From an uncultured Clostridia bacterium (GTDB lineage Bacteria; Bacillota; Clostridia; Oscillospirales; CAG-272), in NCBI GenBank assembly GCA_944381085.1, contig CALWJX010000014.1, positions 1-49,731 of the forward strand: a stretch of 49,731 nucleotides of DNA. Direction: 5' to 3'. The notes beneath the pieces are model-generated. The model saw only the letters and a list, made by a program, of their open reading frames with translations. It was not told where the DNA came from and ran no database searches. Both the position numbers and the translations under genes were made by a program. Numbering within the stretch: position 1 is the stretch's first letter; each line of letters opens with the position of its first letter. Of this stretch, positions 42,481 to 49,731 are shown piece by piece.

Positions 42481-43752
42481 TTAAAACTTATCAATATCCG
42501 CGTCGGAACGGATATCCACAAACACAGAATACCCTTCGCCCTCAAGTCTTTGCTTTTGAAATCCGAGGTTTTTGTTCATTCTCTGAACCAGCACTGTATT
42601 GCCTTTCCCTCTCAGGCGCATAGCCTTTTTCTGTATCAAGGCGTAGCTCTCGGCGCTTAATTTTTTATCATACAGCACCGCGGTCTTCGGGGCGCTGTCC
42701 TCAGGTCTGAAGCCCTTGTCCATAAGCGCTCCCACAAGTCTTTCAAAACCGATTGAGAATCCGCACGCGGGTGTATTCTGACCGGTAAAATTGCCCACCA
42801 TGTTGTCATATCTGCCCCCTCCGGCAATGCTCGACCCCTTGAAGTCCTCAGACTTTATTTCAAAAATAACCCCGGTATAATACGACATTCCCCTTACAAG
42901 CGTAGGGTCAAATTCAAGACAAAACCCATTGTCCGATATAACGCTTACCGCACGGCATATCTCATTAAGATTCTCAATTACTCCGTCCTCAACAAATCCG
43001 TCAAGCGCCCGCGAAAGAAAATCATATCTGTCGGACGAGCTCATCACTCCGTCGAACAGCTCCATATATTTTGAGACACATTCCCGAGCGTAACCCGAAT
43101 CCGCAAGCTCCTTTTCGATCCCGTCCCTGCCTATCTTGTCAAACTTATCGAGTATAATAAATACCCGGTTGAATTCCTCCTCGTCAAAGCCGGAAGCTCT
43201 CGCCATAGCGCTGAGGATACGTCTGTCATTTATCATGACCGTACAGCCTCCGACTCCCACGCTTTTCAGAAAAGCCGAGGTCGCGCAGATAAGCTCTGTT
43301 TCGGCGCTGTTTGACGCGTCTCCGAAAATATCTATATCGCACTGGGTAAACTGGCGGTATCTTCCCTTCTGAGGTCTGTCCGCCCTCCAAACCGGACCTA
43401 TCTGCATCGCCTTGAAGGGAAGCGGAAGATTCGCCGAATTGCCGGCATAATATCTCGAAAGCGGAACGGTGAGGTCATAACGCAGACCTGAATCGACAAG
43501 CGAGTCAATATCCGGGTTTTGCGCCGACTCATTAAGCTTTTCTCCCCTTTTGAGTATTTTGAATATCAGTTTTTCATTTTCTCCCCCCTGCTTGCCGGTC
43601 AGATTTTCAATATGCTCGACGCAGGGAGTTTCTATCTGAGTAAAGCCGAATGACGAATACGTTTTCTTCAGCTTATTCAGCAGATACTCTCTTATCTCCA
43701 TTTCGGCGGGAAGTATATCTCTCATTCCTTTTGTCGTTTCCTTGATAAACAT
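42481..43752 (-). CDS. hisS: Histidyl-tRNA synthetase
   Basis: This 423-aa class II aminoacyl-tRNA synthetase has motif 1 around IETPCVEHIENLTG, motif 2 RADRPQKGRYRQFTQCDIDIFG, the histidine-A loop LVRGMSYYTGVIFE and motif 3 ACGFSIGFERLVGAL. The C-terminal anticodon-binding domain (from about 330, PKTAVLYDKKL) is present, which argues against the shorter HisZ regulatory subunit. GAGG is 10 nt before the ATG. aspS, its usual neighbour in Firmicutes, is not adjacent. Confidence 0.94.
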   Translation of the reverse strand: MFIKETTKGMRDILPAEMEIREYLLNKLKKTYSSFGFTQIETPCVEHIENLTGKQGGENEKLIFKILKRGEKLNESAQNPDIDSLVDSGLRYDLTVPLSRYYAGNSANLPLPFKAMQIGPVWRADRPQKGRYRQFTQCDIDIFGDASNSAETELICATSAFLKSVGVGGCTVMINDRRILSAMARASGFDEEEFNRVFIILDKFDKIGRDGIEKELADSGYARECVSKYMELFDGVMSSSDRYDFLSRALDGFVEDGVIENLNEICRAVSVISDNGFCLEFDPTLVRGMSYYTGVIFEIKSEDFKGSSIAGGGRYDNMVGNFTGQNTPACGFSIGFERLVGALMDKGFRPEDSAPKTAVLYDKKLSAESYALIQKKAMRLRGKGNTVLVQRMNKNLGFQKQRLEGEGYSVFVDIRSDADIDKF

Positions 43753-43790
43753 CGAAAATAATCCTCTTTTCTGAAAATATCTTTTCCGCC

Positions 43791-44117
43791 TCAGCGGTAA
43801 TATACGTAATAAACTATGACCGTCCGTTCTTTTCCGTCATGCTCAAGATCGGGCGCGGTTATTACCACACCGTCCTTTGACAGCAGCTCCCACGCCTGCA
43901 TCTCTTCAATTTTACACCTCATAAGGACTTCGGAAGAGGCAAATACAAGCAGCTCGTCATTCTTTATATTCAGCCCCCCGCTTCTGCCTATGACTTCATC
44001 GACCCCGTCTTTTTTCTCGGTGACATATTTTACATGATGTCCGCAAATCCGCTCAGCCATATCCCATTTAAAACGCTTGCTGTCAGGATTTTTGCTTTTC
44101 TTTGAAAATATACCCAT
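43791..44117 (-). CDS. Small conserved-looking protein of unknown function
   Basis: I do not recognise this 108-aa protein. It has a basic N-terminus (MGIFSKKSKNPDSKRFKWD), then a compact beta-rich body with ELLVFASSEVLMRCKIEEM and a C-terminal VIVYYVYYR strand. There is no signal peptide or membrane segment. GGAGG lies 7 nt before the ATG, so translation is well supported. A perfect dyad GACAGAC-A-GTCTGTC (44132-44146) lies just upstream of the ribosome site and could be an operator or RNA stem. Confidence 0.65.
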   Translation of the reverse strand: MGIFSKKSKNPDSKRFKWDMAERICGHHVKYVTEKKDGVDEVIGRSGGLNIKNDELLVFASSEVLMRCKIEEMQAWELLSKDGVVITAPDLEHDGKERTVIVYYVYYR

Positions 44118-44119
44118 CC

Positions 44120-44278
44120 TTAAACCTCCACGACAGACAGTCTGTCTTCAGATTTAACACAGAGCAAGGAATATGCAAAACCGCTTAAACATTCCTCCGA
44201 CACCTGAACATGGCGCATTTGCGTCTGCACGGCGTCACCAACTCCTGCCCCAAGAGATCCATATACGCGCTGTTGCAT
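44120..44278 (-). CDS. Candidate 52-aa ORF exactly filling the gap between two genes
   Basis: The ATG lies 1 nt after the methyltransferase stop (TGAAATG) and the TAA lies 2 nt before the next start (TAAGGATG), as in coupled operonic genes. There is no ribosome site and no recognisable motif; two Cys are present. A second overlapping frame gives a 23-aa Cys/Arg-rich peptide. The gap may instead be a structured leader RNA. Confidence 0.3.
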   Translation of the reverse strand: MQQRVYGSLGAGVGDAVQTQMRHVQVSEECLSGFAYSLLCVKSEDRLSVVEV

Positions 44279-44279
44279 T

Positions 44280-45050
44280 TCAATTGTCAAGACTTTTGCC
44301 CGTCAAAAATTCATATGCGATTTTATATTCACCCGCCGCCTTTTGAGACTCCGGCGAGTCTTTTGTTCTGCGCCTGACACCCCGCAGCAGAATGTTTTTC
44401 GGGGTCTGGTCGGGGTCTATAAGTTCTATCGCCGCGGTATCATATCCGTTTGCCTCAAGGTATTTGAGTCTTAACGCGTCTGTAGCGGCGTCACACAGCT
44501 TTTGTCTGAGCATTGAATATTCCGAAATAAAACTCAACTCAGGGCACTTTAAAATACGGTTAAGCTCATGGTGACAGCACGGGGTGGACATTATTACGTC
44601 CGCCCGAAAGCTTACCGCTTTCTCAAGCACTCTGTCGGTCGCGGTATCACAGGCGTGCAGGGATAAAACCAGATTGACAGGCTCATCCGTCTCATAAAGC
44701 CCGATATCGCCCCATATAAATTCGAGACCGTCAAAACCAAGCTTATCTGCCGTTTCGGAGCAATACCCGATAACATCTTCCTTGAGGTCAACTCCGGTCA
44801 TTTTCACACTTCGTTTTTTTATTACGGAAAAATAATGGTAAACGGCAAAGGAAAGATAGCTTTTGCCGCAGCACAGATCGCATATGCGCAGAGTCCCGTT
44901 TTCCGGAAGCTTATCCTCAATATCGCTTATCAATTCAAGAAATCTGTTTATCTGTCGGAATTTAGCCTGTTTTTTATCATAAACACGTCCGTTTTTGTCG
45001 CTGACTCCCAAAAGCTTCAGAAACGGCTCCTCTCCGCTCAATATATAATT
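44280..45050 (-). CDS. Catalytic half of a SAM-dependent methyltransferase (gene interrupted by an in-frame stop)
   Basis: These 256 codons continue the same reading frame as 45054-45482 after one TAA at 45053-45051. They hold YDKKQAKFRQINRFLEL, the SAM-binding LRICDLCCGKSYLSFAVYHYF, GVDLKEDVIGYC, VLSLHACDTATDRVL and STPCCHHELNRIL. This is a METTL25-like methyltransferase family in Clostridia, probably acting on RNA (inference). If translated separately, it could start at the TTG at 45041 or a later codon; no good Shine-Dalgarno site precedes it. The split is discussed in the findings. Confidence 0.75.
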   Translation of the reverse strand, partial: NYILSGEEPFLKLLGVSDKNGRVYDKKQAKFRQINRFLELISDIEDKLPENGTLRICDLCCGKSYLSFAVYHYFSVIKKRSVKMTGVDLKEDVIGYCSETADKLGFDGLEFIWGDIGLYETDEPVNLVLSLHACDTATDRVLEKAVSFRADVIMSTPCCHHELNRILKCPELSFISEYSMLRQKLCDAATDALRLKYLEANGYDTAAIELIDPDQTPKNILLRGVRRRTKDSPESQKAAGEYKIAYEFLTGKSLDN

Positions 45051-45482
45051 TTAACGCTTATTGTTTGAGCCCGGAATTATTTTCGCATACTCTGATGCAT
45101 TACACGGACAATTGTCCGAGCACAAGTTCTGTTCAAGCTTTTTACCGCCTATAACCACGCTGTTGCCCGACTTTGACCTTCTGTACTCACAGTCTCCGGC
45201 GGTTGTCATAAGATTAATCTGACAGTAATTGTCTATATATCTGATTACGGCATCAAAATCATTAAGTGAAATATTTTCCTGTCTTGCCTTATTGTCCGAA
45301 AAAAAGGTTTCCGCCTGAAGCATATTTTCATTTCCGATTCTCCTTTGGGTCATAACGCATTTTACACAGGCTTTGTCAACCGGCTTTGAAAAAACCGCTT
45401 TTTTGAAAAGCAACAGTCCGGACGACTTAAGCAAAAGCTCCGCAATCTGATTCTTCGCGCCGTCATTTATTTTTTCTGCCAT
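45051..45482 (-). CDS. N-terminal half of the interrupted methyltransferase gene
   Basis: These 143 codons plus TAA carry the N-terminal domain of the family: LLLFKKAVFSKPVDKACVKC, LQAETFFSDNKARQENI, a YIDNYCQINLMTTAGD segment and GKKLEQNLCSDNCPCN. The next in-frame residues after the stop (NYILSGEEPFLKLLG) are what intact homologues have there, so TAA probably replaces a Lys codon (AAA). The start at 45482 overlaps plsY by 20 nt; an alternative ATG at 45500 has AAAGG directly abutting it. The half alone lacks the catalytic domain. Confidence 0.7.
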   Translation of the reverse strand: MAEKINDGAKNQIAELLLKSSGLLLFKKAVFSKPVDKACVKCVMTQRRIGNENMLQAETFFSDNKARQENISLNDFDAVIRYIDNYCQINLMTTAGDCEYRRSKSGNSVVIGGKKLEQNLCSDNCPCNASEYAKIIPGSNNKR

Positions 45483-46434
45483 GTTTTCTGCTCTTGACAT
45501 CCTTTCCCGGGTCTATGCTTTTGGGCACATATTTCGGATTTTTCTCACCGCAGTATACGCACTTTTCCCGACTTACCGGAATGATCTGACCGCATCCGGT
45601 ACATTTTGTAAAATCGGAATCCTTATACTCCCGCGTACTTGTCTCCGGCGGCTTGTTTTCCATGCTTTCTCCGTTATCGCCTTTTTTATGCTTGTCCGTC
45701 TTGCGGAATGAAATTTTGGATTCCTTACCCTCAAAAAGTCTTTTGAGGTTTTCTCTGTGCATAAATATCACAAGAAGCGCCGTAAGCACCGCGAAAGCGG
45801 GTATAAATCCCCCTTTGTCATCACGACTCTGTAAAAACGCGGTTGAAATCAACGGATAGAGCGCAACGCCCATCACCGACGCGAGAGAAACGTACTTTGT
45901 AAATATTACAATAATCGCGAAAATAAACAGCAGTATAACAAAGGTCAAAGGACTGAGCAGCAGGACCACCATAGCCGTACAGGCAACTCCCTTGCCGCCT
46001 TTGAATTTATAAAATACCGGAAAAGAATGTCCGAATATCACAAAAAATCCGGCAATCGCGCCTCCGTACTGCAACGTAAGCATGAGCATTCCGAAAATAA
46101 CCGCTACCGCCGCCTTAAGCAGGTCGCATATCAGTGTTATAACAGCCATTTTTTTGCCGTAAGTGCGCAAAACATTGGTAGTACCCGCGTTTCCGCTGCC
46201 GTATGATCTTATATCCTCATGATAAATAAGCTTTGAAAGTATAATTGCGGGATTAATGCTTCCCAAGAGATACGGAATGACAATACAGAGCACGGCGCTC
46301 ACTACCATGAGCACCATTCTCAGATTGGTACCCGCTCCAATCTGTTCGCAAAACCACGCGTAAATATTCCAGCTAATCCTGACAACCGTATCTTCTCCGC
46401 CGCCCTGGACGGTTTCAGCCAATTGTAAAAACAT
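45463..46434 (-). CDS. plsY: Glycerol-3-phosphate acyltransferase PlsY with a C-terminal zinc ribbon
   Basis: This 323-aa protein acylates glycerol-3-phosphate with acyl-phosphate, the first step of phospholipid synthesis. The PlsY core (about 40-250) shows LLGSINPAIILSKL, GSGNAGTTNVLRTYGKK and FKGGKGVACT with several membrane helices. Two additions are unusual: about 38 extra N-terminal residues, and a C-terminal cytosolic tail with CTGCGQIIPVSREKCVYCG, a CxxC...CxxC zinc ribbon, ending in a very basic stretch. The frame is open without interruption. ATG at 46434 or the TTG before it could initiate. Confidence 0.88.
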   Translation of the reverse strand: MFLQLAETVQGGGEDTVVRISWNIYAWFCEQIGAGTNLRMVLMVVSAVLCIVIPYLLGSINPAIILSKLIYHEDIRSYGSGNAGTTNVLRTYGKKMAVITLICDLLKAAVAVIFGMLMLTLQYGGAIAGFFVIFGHSFPVFYKFKGGKGVACTAMVVLLLSPLTFVILLFIFAIIVIFTKYVSLASVMGVALYPLISTAFLQSRDDKGGFIPAFAVLTALLVIFMHRENLKRLFEGKESKISFRKTDKHKKGDNGESMENKPPETSTREYKDSDFTKCTGCGQIIPVSREKCVYCGEKNPKYVPKSIDPGKDVKSRKHGRKNK

Positions 46435-46595
46435 CAAAAAATCCCCATCTTCCCGCCATCGGCTATATCCGCCCGCGGCGTAAAAATATATTAAAGCTTA
46501 CGGAAATCGCAACACCGGGAAAAGCGTCAAAAAACAACATGCCGTCAAATTACATACCGGGTTGAAATACTCCGAAAAATAAAATGTTGTTACGG

Positions 46596-46847
46596 TTACT
46601 TGTTTTTACCGCGGTCAAGAAGTTTTTCCAGTCTTCTTTTAGCCTCCGCCTTTCTTTTGTCGCGTTCCTCCGGCATAGGCGAAATATCTTCCAGAGTGTC
46701 CCCTTTCTCCCGCGCGGCAAAGACGTCTCCCTCGTGCAGATCAAGATCATGAAAAATATCCTTACTTACCGAAAGAACAGTCTCGTCGTCGCATACCAAT
46801 ACCGCAAAATCTCCCTCAAATCTGTCTATTGAATATACCTTTTTCAT
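46596..46847 (-). CDS. DUF3006 domain protein
   Basis: This 83-aa protein matches the DUF3006 pattern: YSIDRFEGDFAVLVCDDET, VSKDIFHDLDLHEGDVF, then a charged helix EERDKRKAEAKRRLEKLL. The fold is a small beta barrel; in many Firmicutes it accompanies secreted metallo-beta-lactamase ComEC-like proteins, none of which is in this window. GAGG is 7 nt before the ATG. Function unknown. Confidence 0.8.
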   Translation of the reverse strand: MKKVYSIDRFEGDFAVLVCDDETVLSVSKDIFHDLDLHEGDVFAAREKGDTLEDISPMPEERDKRKAEAKRRLEKLLDRGKNK

Positions 46848-46913
46848 AGTAATACCTCATGCCGCCTGAACATTAATTTACCGTAACTTTCACGCCGGTA
46901 TCTTTTATAAGCC

Positions 46914-47996
46914 TCAGAAAAGCTCCGTCAGTTCCTTTGGACTGTGCGTAAAATTAAAAATGCTTCCGTCGGGTTTTACCCCTATCATATCCTCGATCCG
47001 GCAACCGTACCTGCCCTCTATATAAATACCCGGCTCTACCGTCACCACGTTTCCGCGCTCAAGTCTTATATTTTCCGGGACTCTTCTCGCGAAAGAGGGA
47101 GATTCATGAATGTACATTCCCACCCCGTGACCGAGACTGTGTCCGAAGCATCCTCGGTAACCGGCATTGTCAATAATATTCCTCGCCACAAGGTCCGCGT
47201 CCCTGCAACAAATGCCCTCCCTTATAAAGTCAAGCGCGGCAAGCTGCGCTTCAAGTACCGTCCGATACAGTCTCTTCATCTCGGCGTCAGCCTTTCCCAG
47301 AACAACCGTTCTGGTCATGTCCGAACAGTACCCGTCAACCTTAGCGCCGAAATCCATAGTGAAAAAACCCTTTTCCAATCTGACATTTCTCGGCACTCCG
47401 TGCGGTCTTGACGACGCGGTCCCACTCACGGCAATGGTTTCAAAGGCAGTGCCCTCCGAGCCGTGTTTTCTCATATAAAATTCAAGCTCCAAAGCGGCGT
47501 CAATCTCGGTCATATCCGGCGACAGGACTTCAAGTATATGTTTATACGCCGCGTCGGTTATACTCTGAGCCTTAATTATAGCTTCAAACTCACTCTCATC
47601 CTTATATAAGCGCAGCTCATCCGCCATTTCCGACGCGCCGGGTATAAGCTCTTTGTCTCCAAACATTCTTTTGAATCTTTCAAAGTCCGAAAATGAAAGG
47701 GTTTTATCCTCAAACGCCACCGAGCGCGCTTCGTTTTCGTCGAGCAGCGAGGCAAGACAAACAGACATGGAGGTGTCCGGCATTATAATTTCAAATTCGT
47801 CTTTCGGGACACGCTCTTTCGCCGCTTCGATATAACGGAAATCCGCGAGCAGATACGCTTTGCGTGCGGTTATCAGCACATATCCGTCCGTATAGTCAAG
47901 TCCGGAAAGATATCTGATATTAACATTGGAAGAAATGAGCGCCGCGTCCGCTCCGAATAACTTCATTTTTTCCCTGAAACGAGTCAATCTGCCCAT
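46914..47996 (-). CDS. pepP: Xaa-Pro aminopeptidase, M24 family
   Basis: This 360-aa protein has an N-terminal creatinase-like domain (about 1-130, ISSNVNIRYLSGLDYTDGYV) and a pita-bread catalytic domain with all metal ligands in place: MDFGAKVDGYCSDMTRT (two Asp), GHSLGHGVGMYIHESP (His), VTVEPGIYIEG (Glu) and IEDMIGV (Glu). It removes N-terminal residues before proline in cytoplasmic peptides. The start at 47996 has AAAGGA 6-7 nt upstream; the longer frame to 48029 has none. In many Firmicutes efp follows, but not here. Confidence 0.92.
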   Translation of the reverse strand: MGRLTRFREKMKLFGADAALISSNVNIRYLSGLDYTDGYVLITARKAYLLADFRYIEAAKERVPKDEFEIIMPDTSMSVCLASLLDENEARSVAFEDKTLSFSDFERFKRMFGDKELIPGASEMADELRLYKDESEFEAIIKAQSITDAAYKHILEVLSPDMTEIDAALELEFYMRKHGSEGTAFETIAVSGTASSRPHGVPRNVRLEKGFFTMDFGAKVDGYCSDMTRTVVLGKADAEMKRLYRTVLEAQLAALDFIREGICCRDADLVARNIIDNAGYRGCFGHSLGHGVGMYIHESPSFARRVPENIRLERGNVVTVEPGIYIEGRYGCRIEDMIGVKPDGSIFNFTHSPKELTELF

Positions 47997-48060
47997 AAAA
48001 AATCCTTTCCTGACGCCATTCCGCTTCATAAACTAATGGATACTTCGATTATTTTATAAA

Positions 48061-48918
48061 CTATATCAATCCTCGCTGACTCATATAACAATTTTTCATC
48101 GCCAATGCGTCCTGCGGCATTGTGCCGTCAGACTCGCAGATAATTCTCGGAGTGAGATTTTCCCTGACAATCGCCTCGATCAGCGGTTCATAATCCGGTC
48201 CGTATACCGAATCGGCAAAAGTAAGATGCCGTTTTTCCCCAGCGCTTGTGTATTCAATCTTTGAAAAATGACAATGAAGGTTCTTGGCGACCTCATCTCC
48301 GCAGCTCACCGCCACCTTATCAAAAATTTTTCTGTAATCGTCCGCACAGGTAAAAAGTCCTCCCCTTTCCCTCGCGTTCATATGTCCGAAATCAATGACC
48401 GGAACATAATGCCTGTCCACCTTGCACTGTTCAATGACCTCATCAAGAGTCCCGAGCTGATTTACCTTTCCCATAGTCTCGATTCCGAGCTTAATATCGG
48501 TATCCCCTATTTCTTCAATGACTCTGCCGAGCGTATCGCATGACAGCTTCATAGCCTCATCACGCGATATCTTAGCCGCGCTGCCGCTGTGAATAACAAT
48601 GGTATCCGCCCCTAAAAGTTGCGCCGCCCACAGAGATTTTTTAATGTATTCGATACTTTTAAGCCTTTTTTCTTCCTCTATTCCCGAAAGAGAAATAAAA
48701 TAAGGAGTGTGCAAAGACATCAGAATGCCGTATTTCTTCGCTTCTTCTCCGATTTTTGAAAGCGTTTTCTCGCCGGCGGTAATTCCGTTTCCCGCCTCGT
48801 ACTCATAAGCGTCAAGACCGTACTCCGACAGCCATCGCGGCGCGTCAACCGTAGCTTTTCCGCCTTCCGCGTAAAACAGATCCCCATTGCCTCCGGGGCC
48901 GAATTTAGCGCAGTCCAT
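48061..48918 (-). CDS. TIM-barrel protein of the endonuclease IV / sugar phosphate isomerase superfamily
   Basis: This 285-aa protein has the AP endonuclease 2 superfamily barrel: FGPGGNGDLF start, LSLHTPYFISLSG, DTIVIHSGSA, LGIETMGKVNQLGTLDE, VIDFGHMNAR, NLHCHFSKIEY and a final CESDGTMPQDA. His, Glu and Asp residues at the barrel mouth fit a metal site as in Nfo, and homologues are labelled deoxyribonuclease IV-like, but Xyl-isomerase-like enzymes share the fold. The start at 48918 has AGAGAG 9 nt upstream. It overlaps yqeG by 14 bp. Confidence 0.82.
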   Translation of the reverse strand: MDCAKFGPGGNGDLFYAEGGKATVDAPRWLSEYGLDAYEYEAGNGITAGEKTLSKIGEEAKKYGILMSLHTPYFISLSGIEEEKRLKSIEYIKKSLWAAQLLGADTIVIHSGSAAKISRDEAMKLSCDTLGRVIEEIGDTDIKLGIETMGKVNQLGTLDEVIEQCKVDRHYVPVIDFGHMNARERGGLFTCADDYRKIFDKVAVSCGDEVAKNLHCHFSKIEYTSAGEKRHLTFADSVYGPDYEPLIEAIVRENLTPRIICESDGTMPQDALAMKNCYMSQRGLI

Positions 48919-49489
48919 TATAATAAACTCTCTTTCTATTTTTTTTATACTCACGGTTAATCCAGAATGAACAGATCTTCATGCATTCCTCACCATGTAT
49001 TTTTACATATTTTTTTATATGTTTTACCTCCATGGCGCGTTTGATTCTGAAAAAAGCATTGCTTTTATCTTTTATCGGAGGTACGATAATAGTCACAAGT
49101 CCGAGCCGTTTTCCCGCCGCCGCGTCCGTAAGCAGCTGGTCCCCCAGAATCGCCGTGTTTTTTTCATTGCTGCCCATGCGCGACATGGCAAGCCTCAGAG
49201 TTTTCGGAAACGGCTTTCCGCTTTTGGCATAAGCGTCAAGCTTCAGCTTTTCATTGAATTTTTCAACTCTGTCACGGTTGTTATTTGAGATAAGCGAGGC
49301 TTTTATTCCGTGAGTTTTCAGACTTTCAAACCATTCTATGTTGCTTTTGTCCGGAAAAATCTGCTCATACGGGGCAAGCGTGTTGTCAATATCTATCAGC
49401 AAAGCGTCTATTCCTATACTCTTTAAAAATTCCGGCGTCACATCGCCGTAATATCCGAATATATAATCCGGCAGCAAAAGATTACGCAT
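48905..49489 (-). CDS. yqeG: YqeG family HAD-IIIA phosphatase
   Basis: This 194-aa HAD hydrolase has the nucleophile motif LIDIDNTLAPYE (DxD), motif II SLISNNN, a Lys in KSGKPFPKTL and motif IV ILGDQLLTDAAAG. YqeG proteins are cytosolic phosphatases of unsettled substrate (related eukaryotic enzymes act on phosphatidylglycerophosphate). An extra basic C-terminal tail of about 25 residues is present. GAGG is 7 nt before the ATG. It is the first gene after a strong promoter and is coupled to the TIM-barrel gene. Confidence 0.88.
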   Translation of the reverse strand: MRNLLLPDYIFGYYGDVTPEFLKSIGIDALLIDIDNTLAPYEQIFPDKSNIEWFESLKTHGIKASLISNNNRDRVEKFNEKLKLDAYAKSGKPFPKTLRLAMSRMGSNEKNTAILGDQLLTDAAAGKRLGLVTIIVPPIKDKSNAFFRIKRAMEVKHIKKYVKIHGEECMKICSFWINREYKKNRKRVYYNGLR

Positions 49490-49521
49490 CCAACATCCTC
49501 GTAAAATAAAGTTTTCATATT

Positions 49522-49550
49522 ATTATACTACTTTATCTGTCCAAGGTCAA
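49522..49550 (-). promoter_or_regulatory. Promoter of the yqeG operon
   Basis: Minus-strand TTGACC (49550-49545), 17-nt spacer, TATAAT (49527-49522), 33 nt before the yqeG start. Confidence 0.85.
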
Positions 49551-49731
49551 TATAAAATTTGTAAAATCCTATTTAATAAACAATCAGGATAATATCGGCG
49601 CAAACCGTCAATACTGATATTATCACGAAAAAAATCATAAATTTTTTTAAAAAATGTATGTGCTAAAATGATATGAACCAAAAAGGATAGGAAGATACTC
49701 AAAGATATGGTATAATGTAGTCACCACAACG

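Noticed and set aside
42481..43752. HisZ, the regulatory paralogue of HisRS
   Set aside because: The anticodon-binding domain and motif 2/3 catalytic residues are present and no hisG is nearby.
49711..49716. TATAAT on the plus strand at the right edge
   Set aside because: No acceptable -35 lies 16-18 nt upstream and the downstream gene is outside the window, so no promoter is claimed.

Overview
The window reads as a stretch of chromosome from a spore-forming, low-to-mid GC Firmicute of class Clostridia, probably an uncultured gut lineage near the Oscillospirales (inference). The support is the yabM/spoVB-like, mazG, hup, rqcP, yabP, yabQ, divIC gene order, a SigH-like sigma factor, HemZ, the cdaA-cdaR pair, and Clostridia-typical families such as DUF4364 and DUF5662. 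Nearly every gene is on the minus strand. The only plus-strand genes are the 3' end of a surface protein at the left edge and a homoserine dehydrogenase plus membrane protein pair near 40.3-42.3 kb. I found no rRNA, tRNA, CRISPR array, prophage or intact insertion sequence.

Layout, left to right. 0-5 kb: tail of a Thr-rich surface protein, then the sporulation/division block divIC, yabQ, yabP, rqcP, hup, mazG and a SpoVB-like flippase. 5-9.4 kb: a deaminase of the MtaD type, a uridine-kinase-like protein, HemZ and D-aminoacyl-tRNA deacylase. 9.4-19.3 kb: bifunctional RelA/SpoT, RecJ, a COG2509 flavoprotein, CdaR and CdaA (c-di-AMP synthesis), then nicotinate phosphoribosyltransferase. 19.4-27.2 kb: a membrane protein, a PfkB sugar kinase, an AT-rich orphan gene, an aminotransferase overlapping an Lrp-type regulator, a small P-loop protein, and phosphoglucose isomerase with a long repetitive leader. 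27.4-36.4 kb: a D,D-carboxypeptidase, DUF5662, an HD/endonuclease fusion, histidinol phosphatase, UvrA and UvrB. 36.5-40 kb: a LURP-one-like protein, a frameshifted zinc-ribbon gene, a SigH-like sigma factor and a DUF4364 protein. 40.3-49.5 kb: hom and a membrane protein (plus strand), then hisS, small hypotheticals, a methyltransferase gene split by an in-frame stop, PlsY with a zinc ribbon, DUF3006, aminopeptidase P, a TIM-barrel protein and YqeG.

The strongest candidate for something undescribed is a structured leader element. Six imperfect palindromes of about 45-50 bp, interspersed with short hairpins, fill 26740-27173 between a strong minus-strand promoter and pgi. Related single copies sit immediately downstream of equally strong promoters of hup (2.4 kb) and the DUF4364 gene (40.0 kb). 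The stems show compensatory base changes, and at two loci the predicted transcript would begin at or near the first stem. This suggests a 5'-terminal RNA stem-loop family (stability or regulation), or a small palindromic mobile repeat that favours promoter-proximal sites.

A second dispersed repeat, present at 17.7 kb and 37.3 kb, is unrelated to it. Two genes are broken, one by a homopolymer frameshift and one by a single TAA. Both could be true mutations, recoding, or assembly error.
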